From NCBI GenBank assembly GCA_964360255.1, contig CAYHVK010000012.1, positions 62,001-126,000 of the forward strand: a DNA stretch of 64,000 bases, given 5' to 3'. Within the stretch, counting starts at the first letter, position 1, and each line of letters begins with the position of its first letter. The notes beneath the pieces were generated by a model, which was not told the origin of the DNA, searched no databases, and saw only the letters and a list, made by a program, of their open reading frames with translations. This DNA comes from CAYHVK01 sp964360255. Its GTDB lineage: Bacteria; Bdellovibrionota; Bdellovibrionia; Bdellovibrionales; UBA1609. Position numbers and translations under genes: made by a program. Below are positions 1 through 8,742 of this stretch, in pieces.

Positions 1-174
1 TTTGGCTTTTACACGATCAAGAAATGTTTTAACGACCTTAAAATTTACATCGGCCTCGAGCAAAGCCATGCGAATTTCGCGAATGGCCTCTTCGATATTG
101 GTTTCAGAGATGCGGGCTTGGCCCTTTACTTTTTTAAGAGTGTTTAAAACTTTTTCTGATAAATTATCAAACAT
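1..174 (-). CDS. ffh: Signal recognition particle protein Ffh, N-terminal part (gene runs off the window)
   Basis: The reverse strand from 174 gives 58 codons beginning MFDNLSEKVLNTLKKVKG and continuing through a segment (EEAIREIRMALLEADVNF) typical of the N-domain four-helix bundle of Ffh, the GTPase that binds 4.5S RNA and targets nascent membrane proteins to the Sec translocon. The GTPase G domain and the M domain lie outside the window. The ATG at 172-174 is preceded on its strand by TAGGATTTTCAT, a reasonable ribosome binding site. It lies downstream of the ABC exporter pair on the same strand, with a short gap, so it may be read from the same transcript. The identification rests on the N-domain pattern only, but that pattern is distinctive. 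Confidence 0.88.
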   Translation of the reverse strand, partial: MFDNLSEKVLNTLKKVKGQARISETNIEEAIREIRMALLEADVNFKVVKTFLDRVKAK

Positions 175-194
175 ATGAAAATCCTAAATTAAAA

Positions 195-998
195 CTACCA
201 GCGAATAAACGAAGCTCTTTTCAGGCTGAAGTAAGCTGTTACATAGAGAACGACCATTGTGATGCCAGAAACAGCTAAAGCCAAAAGAGGGTCTACATCT
301 GAAATGCCCAAAAATCCATATCGCACGCCATTAATGAAGTAGACGAGCGGGTTCAGCGCTGCTACCGAGCGCCAGAATGGATGTAGGGATTCAATTGAAA
401 AGAAAACCCCACCAAGATAAATAAGCGGCAGAAGAATAAAACTATTCACTGCGGCCAGCTGATCGAAGTTTTTCGCCCAAAAAGCCGTTGATAGACCTAA
501 AAAGGCAAAAGCGAGGCCGCCGAAAATTAAAAATACCGTGAGTATCAACGGATGCTGGATGCCCAAAACTAAACCTTCGCTAAAATAATAAAAGACTTCG
601 GCGACCACTAAAGTCACAAAGCCGACGAACGCTCCTCGAAAAAGACCACCTACACCCATGGCCCATAGAATTTGCTGATTGGTAATCGGTGCGATTTTTA
701 AATCTTCAAGGTCGCCAGAGAATTTTGAAATCACAATAGAGCTGGATGAGTTTTGAAAGGCGTTATTCAAACAACCCATCATGACTAAACCCGGAATCAA
801 AAATGCCAAATATGAAACACCAGAAGTTAAAGTGATGTGCGAACCTAAACTCACGCCAAAAATCAGCAAATACAGACTGGCCGTGATCATTGGGGTCAAA
901 ACCGTTTGCACGGCGACTTTCATAAAACGTTTAATCTCGCGTTTGATCAAAGTGAAAAATGGAACCCAAACTAGGTTGGACGGTCTTGCGGTACTCAT
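195..998 (-). CDS. ABC-2 type transporter permease (YadH/NodJ-like)
   Basis: This 267-residue protein has about six hydrophobic segments (first near residues 27-52, last near 238-258) and the usual length of ABC-2 permeases of the YadH/NodJ type. Late in the protein it carries the family-like stretch LNPLVYFINGVRYGFLG. It would form the membrane channel of an inner-membrane exporter driven by the ATPase encoded immediately upstream. The two genes overlap by four bases (ATGA at 995-998), a sign of translational coupling. The substrate cannot be read from the sequence. Confidence 0.88.
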   Translation of the reverse strand: MSTARPSNLVWVPFFTLIKREIKRFMKVAVQTVLTPMITASLYLLIFGVSLGSHITLTSGVSYLAFLIPGLVMMGCLNNAFQNSSSSIVISKFSGDLEDLKIAPITNQQILWAMGVGGLFRGAFVGFVTLVVAEVFYYFSEGLVLGIQHPLILTVFLIFGGLAFAFLGLSTAFWAKNFDQLAAVNSFILLPLIYLGGVFFSIESLHPFWRSVAALNPLVYFINGVRYGFLGISDVDPLLALAVSGITMVVLYVTAYFSLKRASFIRW

Positions 999-1885
999 GG
1001 GAGAGCCTCAGTGCTTTTGGCTGGATTGTTTTTTTCATTCAGTAAACGACGCACAGCTGTTTCGAGCTTGCCGTCTTCGATCGAAAGATCATCGATTTGT
1101 AGCGGGTCTATTTTATTTTTTTCTAAATACTGACCCAAAGCTTCGCCGCTTTTCATTGTATAAGTTTTGTAATCCTCTTGGCCGTGGAATTTGATTTTCA
1201 AAGTGCGATCTGTCAGACCCCGAATCAAGCTTTGGGTTTTATCGAGAGCGACGATTTCGCCCCGGTTGATCACGGCCACACGATCGCAAAGCTCTTGTGC
1301 CTCTTCAAGATAGTGAGTGGTGAGAAGAACTGTTACGCCCTGCTGTTTTAATTTTTGCACGAACTTCCAAAGATGAGAGCGAAGCTCGATATCAACGCCG
1401 GCTGTTGGCTCGTCAAGAAGAAGTAAGCGTGGCTTGTGGACCAAAGCTTTGGCAATCATCAAGCGGCGCTTCATGCCGCCTGAGAGCTGCTTCACTTTCT
1501 TTTCACGGTGCTCGAAAAGTTGCAGCTCATGTAGAAGTTCTTCGATGCGTTCTTTATTATTGCTGATACCGTAATAGCCAGATTGGAATTCTAAAATTTC
1601 ATAAATCGAAAAGAAGCCGTGGTTCACCACTTCTTGCGGAACAATTCCAACCTTAGATTGGGCTCTTTGCGTGGCATCGCCCACTTTTTCGCCAAAAATA
1701 CTAATTTGACCCGAAGTGGCTTTTTCTAAAGTGACGACGCATGAAATAATCGAAGTTTTGCCGGCCCCGTTAGGGCCTAATAATCCGAAGATTTCGCCTT
1801 CTTGAAGTTCAAGGTTAACGCCGTTAACGGCTTTGACTGGACCATAACTCTTAAATAGATTTTCGATAAGGAGCGGTTTATTCAT
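995..1885 (-). CDS. ABC transporter ATP-binding protein
   Basis: The 296-residue protein has a complete nucleotide-binding domain: Walker A GPNGAGKT (residues 37-44), Q-loop region near 84, ABC signature LSGGM (134-138), Walker B LLLLDEP (154-160) and switch histidine in TTHY (about 190-193). It belongs to the drug/polysaccharide-type ABC-2 exporter ATPases (YadG/CcmA-like). About 70 extra C-terminal residues after the ATPase core are common in this group. It energises the permease at 195-998, with which it overlaps by four bases. The upstream 90-bp gap is shared with the divergent HD-domain gene. Confidence 0.9.
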   Translation of the reverse strand: MNKPLLIENLFKSYGPVKAVNGVNLELQEGEIFGLLGPNGAGKTSIISCVVTLEKATSGQISIFGEKVGDATQRAQSKVGIVPQEVVNHGFFSIYEILEFQSGYYGISNNKERIEELLHELQLFEHREKKVKQLSGGMKRRLMIAKALVHKPRLLLLDEPTAGVDIELRSHLWKFVQKLKQQGVTVLLTTHYLEEAQELCDRVAVINRGEIVALDKTQSLIRGLTDRTLKIKFHGQEDYKTYTMKSGEALGQYLEKNKIDPLQIDDLSIEDGKLETAVRRLLNEKNNPAKSTEALP

Positions 1886-1976
1886 ATTTAAACTATATAC
1901 CTAGGCTTCGGTCCGTTGTCGGTAAGCAAAGTTCGATTTTGCTGTGCATAAAAACCTGAAATGCCGATAAGCCTGT

Positions 1977-2957
1977 ATGACTGAAAAAGCACCTCAAATG
2001 GTCCCAGTACCGATTAGCGAATTTGTAAGCGGCGCAACTGTGCCCGTCGACCTTTTTGTTAAGCTGGGCGAAGATAAATTTATTCTGGTGGCCAAAAAAG
2101 ATTCTAAAACGGCGCGCGATCAACTTGAAACTTATGAAAGCAAAGCCGTGTTTTATATTTGGGTGAAAAAAGGTGATTACAGCACCCTTGTAAAATCAAA
2201 TCTCACCATTGCGGGAATTATCGTTCGCCATGAAAGCTTAGATACAAAACAAAAAACACATGTTTTGACCAATGCTGCGGGCCAAGTTTTTCGTCAACTC
2301 GATGAAATGGGCATCAATATGGAAGCTTACGCGCAAGCGAAACAAATTGTTGATGCCACTATCTGCTTAGCAGAAGGTCACAAAGATTTATCTGAACTTT
2401 TCGCCGCTCTTTCTGATGTTTCAGATCATTTATTAAAACACTCAATGGCCGTTTGCGCCGTGAGCACTTTGATTGCTCAAACAATGAAATGGGATTCTCG
2501 TGCGACAATTGAAAAAATCGCACTGGGAGCATTACTGCATGACATTGGCAAAAAAGCATTGCCCGCTGATTTACTTAATAAACCAAAAGCAAAAATGACT
2601 CATGAAGAAACTCAGATTTATGAATCCCATACCTTTAAAGGTATGCAAATGCTTTTAGGTTTAGGAATTGTTCCGGATGACGTCATCGCTATCGTTTACG
2701 AACATCACGAAAATGCTTTAGGCATGGGCTTTCCACGAAAACTTAGAAACTTAAAAATGCATCCTCTGGCGCGCATAGTAGCTCTTGCTAATGAATTTGT
2801 TGATTTAGTTATGGCAAATCCGAATTGCGCTGCACCCAAGACTCCCCGCGAAGCTTTGATCACCATTGAAACTACAATGGGTCAGCCTTTTGCTAAAGAT
2901 GTCTTTAAAGCTCTCACTCACGTTGTGACGAAAGCTTATCTCGAAGGCGCGGCTTAA
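1977..2957 (+). CDS. HD-GYP-like phosphohydrolase domain protein with altered GYP motif
   Basis: The 326-residue protein has an N-terminal segment of about 130 residues followed by an HD domain: HDIGK at 188-192, His218, EHH at 242-244. The region corresponding to the HD-GYP signature reads GMGFPRKL (about 249-256), so GYP is replaced by GFP. It then continues with a recognisable PLARIVALANEF segment. HD-GYP proteins hydrolyse cyclic di-GMP. The metal-binding residues are present, so activity is possible, but the altered signature means it could also be a binding protein. No receiver or membrane segment is seen, so it is probably cytosolic. Confidence 0.78.
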   Translation: MTEKAPQMVPVPISEFVSGATVPVDLFVKLGEDKFILVAKKDSKTARDQLETYESKAVFYIWVKKGDYSTLVKSNLTIAGIIVRHESLDTKQKTHVLTNAAGQVFRQLDEMGINMEAYAQAKQIVDATICLAEGHKDLSELFAALSDVSDHLLKHSMAVCAVSTLIAQTMKWDSRATIEKIALGALLHDIGKKALPADLLNKPKAKMTHEETQIYESHTFKGMQMLLGLGIVPDDVIAIVYEHHENALGMGFPRKLRNLKMHPLARIVALANEFVDLVMANPNCAAPKTPREALITIETTMGQPFAKDVFKALTHVVTKAYLEGAA

Positions 2958-2966
2958 TCCGCTTAT

Positions 2967-2990
2967 GCCCCGCAAATTTTTTTGCGTGGC
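2967..2990 (+). terminator. Hairpin downstream of the HD-domain gene
   Basis: The stem GCC..CGCAAA pairs with TTTGCG.GGC around a T-rich loop just after the stop codon at 2957. No clear T-run follows, so termination is only a possibility. Confidence 0.3.
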
Positions 2991-3081
2991 AGATCTCCCG
3001 TCCAGAAAACCTTCTAATAAAATTTAAGACGATCTGACCAAGGCACTACCTTTGCAATTCATCTGGTTAACAGGGGGTTCT

Positions 3082-3453
3082 ATGTCACGCTCAACTCGTC
3101 CAGTCCGAACATTTATCGCGGTCTCTTTATCGCTGATTCTCTCTAACGTCCCAGCGGTCGCTGCACAGGTCACCGTCCGAGGCGAAATGATCTCAACCAG
3201 CTCAGTGGTTGAGCAGCTCACAGAGACTGAGTCTCGTCAAAAAGTAGCGAATTATTTAAAACGCGATGATGTCAGACAAGCTCTTGCTAAGCGTGGGCTT
3301 TCAGAAAGCGAAATTACCACTCGCCTGGCCTCACTTTCTCATAAAGAAATGCAGCAGCTGCAAACTCAGCTCGATCAAGCTAAATACGGCGGTGATGTTC
3401 TTGTCACAGTCTTGTTAGTTGTACTTATTATTTTCTTAATTCAAAGAATTTAG
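3082..3453 (+). CDS. PA2779-like small exported membrane protein
   Basis: With the ATG at 3082 the product is 123 residues. I chose this start because GGGGG lies eight bases upstream and it opens a clean signal sequence (MSRSTRPVRTFIAVSLSLIL). An upstream in-frame start at 3052 lacks such a site. After the signal come a helical region with repeated Lys/Glu/Arg residues and a C-terminal hydrophobic anchor (DVLVTVLLVVLIIFLIQ). This layout, plus a C39-like peptidase with TPR repeats following four bases later, matches the conserved PA2779/PA2778 pair known from other proteobacteria. The molecular role of that pair is not established. Confidence 0.7.
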   Translation: MSRSTRPVRTFIAVSLSLILSNVPAVAAQVTVRGEMISTSSVVEQLTETESRQKVANYLKRDDVRQALAKRGLSESEITTRLASLSHKEMQQLQTQLDQAKYGGDVLVTVLLVVLIIFLIQRI

Positions 3454-3457
3454 GCTT

Positions 3458-4330
3458 ATGAAAAAGGGTTTTCTTTTCTTAATGCTGATCTACCTCGTGG
3501 CCTTAACCGGCACACTTCTCACCTCAGGCTGCGCTTCGAAAGCGGTGCAGTCTGAAGCTTTATTAAAATCTGATCGCCATAATTTTCCGCCTTCATATAA
3601 GGTGATTGATGTACCGTATATCGAGCAGAAAGCCGCCCAGTGCGGCCCGGCCACCTTAGCCATGGCTATGCAGCACGCCGGCTACCTGACCAGCGCTGAG
3701 CAAGTGGCTCCGCAAGTGATGACCCCCGATAAGAAAGGAACTCTTCAGCAAGATATGATTTCGGCGAGTCGCCGGAATGGTTTGATGGCGGTTCAAATTG
3801 AGGGCCTTGAAACTCTGCTGGCCGAAATTTCTCATGGTCACCCAGTGATTGTTTTTGAAAATCTCTCAACGAAATGGCTACCGAAATGGCATTACGCTAT
3901 TGTTTACGGCTACGATCTTGATCAGCAGACCGTGACAATGCACTCAGGGCCAGAGCGAGAAAAAGTTTGGAATATTAAAAAGTTTGAGCGCTCGTGGATG
4001 CTGGGAGATTATTGGGGCTTAGTCGTGATGCCTCCAGATGAAGTGGCTTTTAATGCAGGTGAGCTGGCGAATTTAGTGGCCGCTGCCGGACTCGAGCAAG
4101 CTGGCAATACTGATCAAGCTCAACAAGCCTATGAAGCCATTCTCACCGTATGGCCCAAAAGCTTAGGGGCCCTTATTGGCCTGGGCAATATCGCCTATGC
4201 CCGAGAAGATTATCATCTGGCTGTTTTTTATTTAAAAAGGGCTCAGCGCTATCACCCTGAATCATTGGCCGCGAGCCATAATTTAAAGGTGGCCGCCAAG
4301 GCAGCGAATATAAAGCTGGCTGTGCAATAA
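3458..4330 (+). CDS. PA2778-like C39-family cysteine peptidase lipoprotein with TPR repeats
   Basis: The 290-residue product starts with a lipoprotein signal (lipobox LTSGC, Cys25). A papain-like C39 domain follows, with the catalytic cysteine in QCGPATLAMA (Cys62) and the histidine in WHYAIVYGYD (His145). Residues from about 190 form two or more TPR-like helix pairs. It follows the PA2779-like gene by four bases, so the two are almost certainly co-transcribed. The predicted location is periplasmic, lipid-anchored. C39 domains usually cleave double-glycine leaders, but no leader-peptide substrate or ABC exporter is seen nearby, so the substrate is unknown. Confidence 0.8.
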   Translation: MKKGFLFLMLIYLVALTGTLLTSGCASKAVQSEALLKSDRHNFPPSYKVIDVPYIEQKAAQCGPATLAMAMQHAGYLTSAEQVAPQVMTPDKKGTLQQDMISASRRNGLMAVQIEGLETLLAEISHGHPVIVFENLSTKWLPKWHYAIVYGYDLDQQTVTMHSGPEREKVWNIKKFERSWMLGDYWGLVVMPPDEVAFNAGELANLVAAAGLEQAGNTDQAQQAYEAILTVWPKSLGALIGLGNIAYAREDYHLAVFYLKRAQRYHPESLAASHNLKVAAKAANIKLAVQ

Positions 4331-4443
4331 TTTATTTCATGTGCGTAGAAAGTACCCTAAAAACCGCGCTCATTATGAGCCTCGGGTGAGGATAATTTTC
4401 CAAAGATTGACGGTGCCAACCGAAAGCCTTATTTTCTTGATCC

Positions 4444-5424
4444 ATGAGCCGCAAACCTTTTATTCACATCTCAACGTTTTATAAGTTTTTTGCCATCCCA
4501 GCAGATAAGGTTGAAGCTACTAAAAAGACAATTCTTGATTACGGCTCACAACTCGGCATTCGCGGATTATTTATTATCGGCACCGAAGGCGTGAACGCTA
4601 CATTCTGCGGCCCGACAACAGCTGTAACCCAATTTAAAAATGACTTCCCTCACCTTGTTGGCTCTGGCGAAATTCTATTTAAAGACAGTTTCGCTGAGAA
4701 ATATGCTTTTCATAATTTAAAAGTTAAAGTGCGTGAAGAGATAGTGACGCTAAGCCGCCCAGATCTCGTACCAAAAGAAAAAACTCATCGTCACTTAAGC
4801 CCCGCCGAGTGGCATAAAGCTCTTCAAGAAGAAGGCGTTAAAATTATCGATACCCGTAACTCTTTTGAGTACGATGTTGGTCATTTTAAAGGAGCCGTAG
4901 ACCCTAAGACTGAAGAGTTCAGTGAATTCCCGAATTATCTACGTGAAGCCGAAGCCAAAGGCGAAATCAAAAAAGATCAAAAAGTTTTGATCTATTGCAC
5001 CGGCGGAATTCGCTGCGAAAAAGCCATTCTAGAAATGGAAGAACAAGGCTATAAAAATGTGTACCAGCTTGATGGTGGTATTTTAAATTACTTAAAAGAA
5101 TTCCCTGAGCAAGGTTTTGAAGGCGAATGTTTCGTCTTCGATTACCGCGTAGCTGTTGATCAACACTTAAAGCCCACAGAAAAATTCAGACTTTGCCCTC
5201 ACTGCGGTCAGCCCGGAACGGTTCCGACAGATTGTATCCAGTGTGGTGTTAACGAAATCGTGTGTCAGCCTTGCCTAGATAAAGAAGATCAGTTTAAGAC
5301 TTGCTCTAAAAATTGTGCCCACCATTTTCGCATGGGCCACAAGACAACGCGTATCCATAAAGATGCCTTTCGCCGCCGTATGGCCCTCGATACACCTGCG
5401 CAGCATCAGCCGCAGAAGATTTAA
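4444..5424 (+). CDS. trhO: tRNA uridine(34) hydroxylase TrhO (rhodanese-related, YceA family)
   Basis: The 326-residue protein has the TrhO/YceA architecture: an N-terminal ferredoxin-like domain, a rhodanese domain with the catalytic cysteine in YCTGGIRCEKA (Cys185), and a cysteine-rich C-terminal tail (several CxxC pairs near 253-293). TrhO hydroxylates U34 of certain tRNAs on the way to 5-methoxyuridine-type modifications. Length and motif agree with the family. It is a single gene followed by a hairpin at 5494-5521. Confidence 0.9.
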   Translation: MSRKPFIHISTFYKFFAIPADKVEATKKTILDYGSQLGIRGLFIIGTEGVNATFCGPTTAVTQFKNDFPHLVGSGEILFKDSFAEKYAFHNLKVKVREEIVTLSRPDLVPKEKTHRHLSPAEWHKALQEEGVKIIDTRNSFEYDVGHFKGAVDPKTEEFSEFPNYLREAEAKGEIKKDQKVLIYCTGGIRCEKAILEMEEQGYKNVYQLDGGILNYLKEFPEQGFEGECFVFDYRVAVDQHLKPTEKFRLCPHCGQPGTVPTDCIQCGVNEIVCQPCLDKEDQFKTCSKNCAHHFRMGHKTTRIHKDAFRRRMALDTPAQHQPQKI

Positions 5425-5493
5425 CCATACCCTGGCAGTGCTTACATCCTCTATTGCGAATATCTTCGCTAATATCTCTAATATAATGGAGCT

Positions 5494-5521
5494 GACCACC
5501 CTAAAAAGTGGTCGCCCTTTT
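5494..5521 (+). terminator. Rho-independent-like terminator after trhO
   Basis: The inverted repeat GACCAC (5494-5499) and GTGGTC (5508-5513) surrounds the loop CCTAAAAA, followed by GCCCTTTT. Stem and T-rich tail fit a modest intrinsic terminator. Confidence 0.5.
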
Positions 5522-5636
5522 GCTCATATATCACTCGGTAATGAATTACTTATCGCGGCTGTTGAATTAATTGCATCTGAGCCCTCTTTTTAGCGAAGAA
5601 GGCCGCAAAATTCGTCAGTTTGTATGGAGAGTATAT

Positions 5637-6563
5637 ATGTTAGCTGTACGTCAAATTTTATTAGCCTTCACGGTCTTTGTTAGCGCCCTACAAGCGAATG
5701 CACAAGCTTTCGAAACCGATCTGGGCGATATTTTGTCTCCTGAAGAAATAGCTGAAGAGCTTGGCTTCGAGCAGCAACAGAGCCTTCGCCGAAACATGTT
5801 CTGGAATAGCTCAGCTCTAAACCCACGCCTTCACGTAATTATTAATAAAGCGAATAAAGGCACAGCCACAGATGCTCAAACCTTAAAAGCTTATTTAGAT
5901 GGAACGTTAGTTTATAAATTTAAAGTATCAACAGGCGCAGAGACACGCGTTCAAACGACAAGCGGCAAATGGAGCAATCGTCGCACTTCAGCGGGTGTAT
6001 TCAGAATTTATTTAAGAAGCCGTCATCACGTCTCAAAAACATGGACAGGTGCCAGCATGCCCTTCGCCCAATTCTTCAACGGCGGAATTGCAATGCACGC
6101 AACGACTCCTGATCACTACCATGAGTTAGGTCGCAGAGCTTCTGGCGGATGCGTAAGACTTCACCCAACAAATGCAAAATTAATGTGGGAACTTGTAGGT
6201 AAAATCGGAGTCGAAGAAACTCTAGTCACAGTTTACGATGGAACATATCAACAACATCCATACGGTATGGCTGGAGACAAACCACTCATCACAGAAAAAG
6301 ACATCAATAACGCTCTGGGCTCGCAAGTAACTCCGACACCGGCACCGACAACTCCAGTTCCCGCTCCTTCCCCAGCTCCTGCTCCAAAAATAGAACAGCC
6401 GCAATACCCAGCATGGGGCGGTAAGACTCCCGAACAACTTGAAGAAGAGCGCGAAGAGGCTGAAGAGCAAGCTGAGAAAGAAAGAGAAGCTGTTCGCGAA
6501 GCCAACAAAGAACAGCTCCGTCGCATTCAAAAACAAAACAAACATCATAGAAATAACATTTAA
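5637..6563 (+). CDS. Secreted L,D-transpeptidase (YkuD domain)
   Basis: I place the start at the ATG at 5637, after the ribosome site GGAGAG, giving 308 residues with a good signal peptide (MLAVRQILLAFTVFVSALQANAQA). An earlier in-frame ATG at 5571 would bury that signal. The YkuD catalytic motif is complete: HATTPDHYHELGRRASGGCV, with Cys172 and the SGGCVRLH signature. Residues from about 240 on are proline-rich and then strongly Glu/Lys/Arg-rich, probably a linker and helix. Such enzymes make 3-3 peptidoglycan cross-links or attach proteins to the wall in the periplasm. Confidence 0.88.
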   Translation: MLAVRQILLAFTVFVSALQANAQAFETDLGDILSPEEIAEELGFEQQQSLRRNMFWNSSALNPRLHVIINKANKGTATDAQTLKAYLDGTLVYKFKVSTGAETRVQTTSGKWSNRRTSAGVFRIYLRSRHHVSKTWTGASMPFAQFFNGGIAMHATTPDHYHELGRRASGGCVRLHPTNAKLMWELVGKIGVEETLVTVYDGTYQQHPYGMAGDKPLITEKDINNALGSQVTPTPAPTTPVPAPSPAPAPKIEQPQYPAWGGKTPEQLEEEREEAEEQAEKEREAVREANKEQLRRIQKQNKHHRNNI

Positions 6564-6574
6564 TCGACCTGAGC

Positions 6575-6597
6575 AGGGTTATTCACCGAATAACCCT
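6575..6597 (+). terminator. Hairpin between the L,D-transpeptidase gene and the tRNA
   Basis: AGGGTTATT (6575-6583) pairs perfectly with AATAACCCT (6589-6597). No T-run follows, so it may be a weak terminator or simply a hairpin. Confidence 0.4.
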
Positions 6598-6657
6598 TGA
6601 CCAAAAACCCTCCCGGCCTTACCTTACCGCCTCGTCAACGGCGCTAATAAGCGATGT

Positions 6658-6718
<61 letters not shown>

Positions 6719-6734
<16 letters not shown>

Positions 6735-6761
6735 ATTTTCGGTCTTCGTAAATTGGATTTA
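6719..6761 (+). repeat. attL: 43-bp direct repeat overlapping the tRNA 3' end
   Basis: The sequence runs from CCGGCCCCCGCAACCA at the tRNA end into AATTTTCGGTCTTCGTAAAT and on to TGGATTTA. It is identical to 16166-16208 except for one base (G versus A at the 23rd position). Inside it CCAATTT and AAATTGG form an inverted repeat, as expected for tyrosine-recombinase core sites. Confidence 0.85.
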
Positions 6762-7224
6762 AAATCAAAAATCACAGCTTAAACGTAAACATCAACAATC
6801 AGTCAGTAATTTATTAATAACACTACGGAAAGTTCAATTTTCCGCTCAAGTTTTTATACTTTTTCATGAGTTTTGAAATGCAACGAAATGGACTGAAATG
6901 GCTGCACGGTGGCTGCAAAAAGCTACCGCAGCTTTTTTTGGTCGAAAAAGTGGCTGCAAAAAATGGGTGTAGCCACTCTACTAGCCTGCTTAAGCAGTTG
7001 GTGCCCCAGAACCGTTTCTGCTCAAGCATATTCAAACTCACATTAATTCGAATTAGGAGAGCTTTTCCAAGAATATTTCCTAGCGCTTGCAAGCAGACAA
7101 TTATGAAGCAATAAGACACCTAACTTATTCAAAACTCTATTAGCCAAAACTAATATAGTTTATTCATTGTTATTCTTCGTCTCGTCAATTACAGTTTGTA
7201 CAACCCTTAAAGCGATGAGCATAC
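6762..7224 (+). promoter_or_regulatory. Gene-free end of island A with GTGGCTGC repeats (candidate integrase arm sites)
   Basis: No convincing gene is seen in these 460 bases. They contain TGGCTGCA (6899-6906), GTGGCTGCAAAAA twice (6909-6921 and 6950-6962) and an inverted relative GTAGCCAC (6969-6976). Short repeats at this distance inside an attachment site are typical of arm-type binding sites for a tyrosine integrase or its excision factor. That role is inference from position and from a similar cluster at 13991-14030. Confidence 0.45.
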
Positions 7225-8070
7225 ATGGCAGAAACTAAAAGAGACTCAGATTTAGGTGAAAATCCGCCCACTTCTCCAACTGAAATTCTTGAACTCGCTG
7301 GTTTCATAAGTGCTGTTGCCTACTCCTACACATTAGGGACCTTCCACAACATTGGCATCCCTTACTACCCTGACTTTGCTGACTCTTTTGCACATTATAC
7401 GTCTACGCTTTTTCTAGCACCAATTAGTGCGATGGTTTTCTGGTTATTTGACGGACAAAACTTCTGGCAACTCACTCTAGTATTCATTTCGATGACAGGC
7501 ATATTTTTAGGTTTTAACTATGTCCAGAGGCATTGGTTAAAATCTAGAAAATCTGCGATAGACGTTTCAGTGCCAATAATTTTGATGCTACTGCAGACGG
7601 CTTTAACAGTATATTTCGGAACAAAAGAGCTTAGCCAAACATTTACGGATATTAGATGGTTTGGGGTTTTTCTTTTTTCAATTGCCGTAAGTCATATGGC
7701 TTTAATTGTTTACTATTTCAGGTCTCCGAAAGCAAAAGCCAGACCGCTTATGGTCATCGGATTCACAGCCTTAGCTTGCATCTCTTCTTATTGTATAACC
7801 AGAAGCCATTCCGGCAATTTTTTCAGCTTTGATGCCAAAATTAAAGTGAAGGATGGTGACGATGCTGTCAGACTCGTTTGGGCAGACTCTGATAACATCT
7901 TCATTGCTCGTTGCCCAGAAACCAAAAGTTGGAAGTTGGAGGGATACTCAAGTGGCACGCTTTTTCATACTAGCTACCTTAACGATATCTATCACCGTGG
8001 AATTTGCGATGAAGTTTTCAGAAGCAAACGCCGCGGAAAATCCGAGCCAGCCAAAAGCAACAATAACTAG
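7225..8070 (+). CDS. Island-borne membrane protein of unknown function
   Basis: The 281-residue product has a short charged N-terminus and about five hydrophobic segments between residues 25 and 195, followed by a soluble C-terminal part of about 80 residues ending in a Lys/Arg/Ser-rich tail. I do not recognise the family. Its last 119 bases overlap the start of the next gene (7952-8287) in another frame. The region is AT-rich and lies inside island A, so it is probably cargo. Confidence 0.6.
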   Translation: MAETKRDSDLGENPPTSPTEILELAGFISAVAYSYTLGTFHNIGIPYYPDFADSFAHYTSTLFLAPISAMVFWLFDGQNFWQLTLVFISMTGIFLGFNYVQRHWLKSRKSAIDVSVPIILMLLQTALTVYFGTKELSQTFTDIRWFGVFLFSIAVSHMALIVYYFRSPKAKARPLMVIGFTALACISSYCITRSHSGNFFSFDAKIKVKDGDDAVRLVWADSDNIFIARCPETKSWKLEGYSSGTLFHTSYLNDIYHRGICDEVFRSKRRGKSEPAKSNNN

Positions 8071-8287
8071 CTATAACTTTTGTAGAATTAAGTCCAATGG
8101 GGATATTATTGAGGGAAGCGCTTGTAAAAATGATGGCAAAGTAACAACGCTTACTCCTTGCGGCAGAAAAGTAGCTTGCAGAATTGCCGGAGAAGCAGAA
8201 AAATTAACATCTAGTCCTTGCGAAACGGGCTTACCTTACTCACAAGCCTCAATTGAAACGAAAGAAATAGTGGCTGACTGCAAATAG
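7952..8287 (+). CDS. Small cysteine-containing exported protein overlapping the preceding gene
   Basis: I place the start at the GTG at 7952 because TTGGAGGG lies nine bases upstream and the first residues form a signal peptide (VARFFILATLTISITVEFAM, cleavage likely near SEANA-A). The result is 111 residues with six cysteines in the mature part, possibly disulphide-bonded in the periplasm. The open frame extends further upstream (to 7853) but without a ribosome site. It overlaps the 3' end of the membrane-protein gene by 119 bases, which is unusual. The family is unknown. Confidence 0.5.
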   Translation: MARFFILATLTISITVEFAMKFSEANAAENPSQPKATITSYNFCRIKSNGDIIEGSACKNDGKVTTLTPCGRKVACRIAGEAEKLTSSPCETGLPYSQASIETKEIVADCK

Positions 8288-8348
8288 TTATGTATGTCGT
8301 ATGAATTCACACGACATACTTTTAGCGAGCAGACACTTGCCAAAAATA

Positions 8349-8600
8349 TTACTGTAGAATGTCGCTGTTCACGACAATCCATAAACTCCTTAAACTAAAT
8401 CCCCTCAACGCCAATGAGTAAAGCGAGAAAATACTCTTCCCTTCGATTTTGCATCCAGCGATCCAGTCATCGTCATAATCGAAGTACTTGCCATCAACTC
8501 TTGTAATCTCATAGCCTGCAAATACACCATACTCATAGATAACCCTTGATAATGATTTTAAGTGACTGCACTGGCCCTTGGTCGCATTTTTTCAATTCGC
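8349..8600 (-). pseudogene. Possible remnant of a gene on the reverse strand
   Basis: The reverse strand has an open frame of about 83 codons that ends with TAA at 8349-8351 and reads in the middle as natural-looking protein (VIYEYGVFAGYEITRVDGKY, then FDYDDDWIAGCKIEG). No usable start codon is present before an upstream stop. I read it as a decayed fragment. The rest of the 455-base gap between 8287 and 8743 shows nothing I can name. Confidence 0.25.
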
Positions 8601-8742
8601 TTTCTCGCTACCACAGAGGCGGACTCTGCAAAAGCTCAGAGCGAGTCAAAATACCTTCTATCACTAAACAAATTTAGCTTGTGTTCCGAATATATTATTG
8701 AAATGTTTCGTAATTTAATCGGATTTCAAAAATGGAGATACC

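Noticed and set aside
781..1194. Open frame on the + strand antisense to the ABC exporter genes
   Set aside because: It is a shadow of two well-supported reverse-strand genes, has no ribosome site and reads as non-protein-like sequence.
6866..7114. 82-codon open frame in the left end of island A
   Set aside because: It runs across the GTGGCTGC repeats, lacks a good ribosome site and gives basic, non-domain sequence; the DNA looks like a binding-site region.
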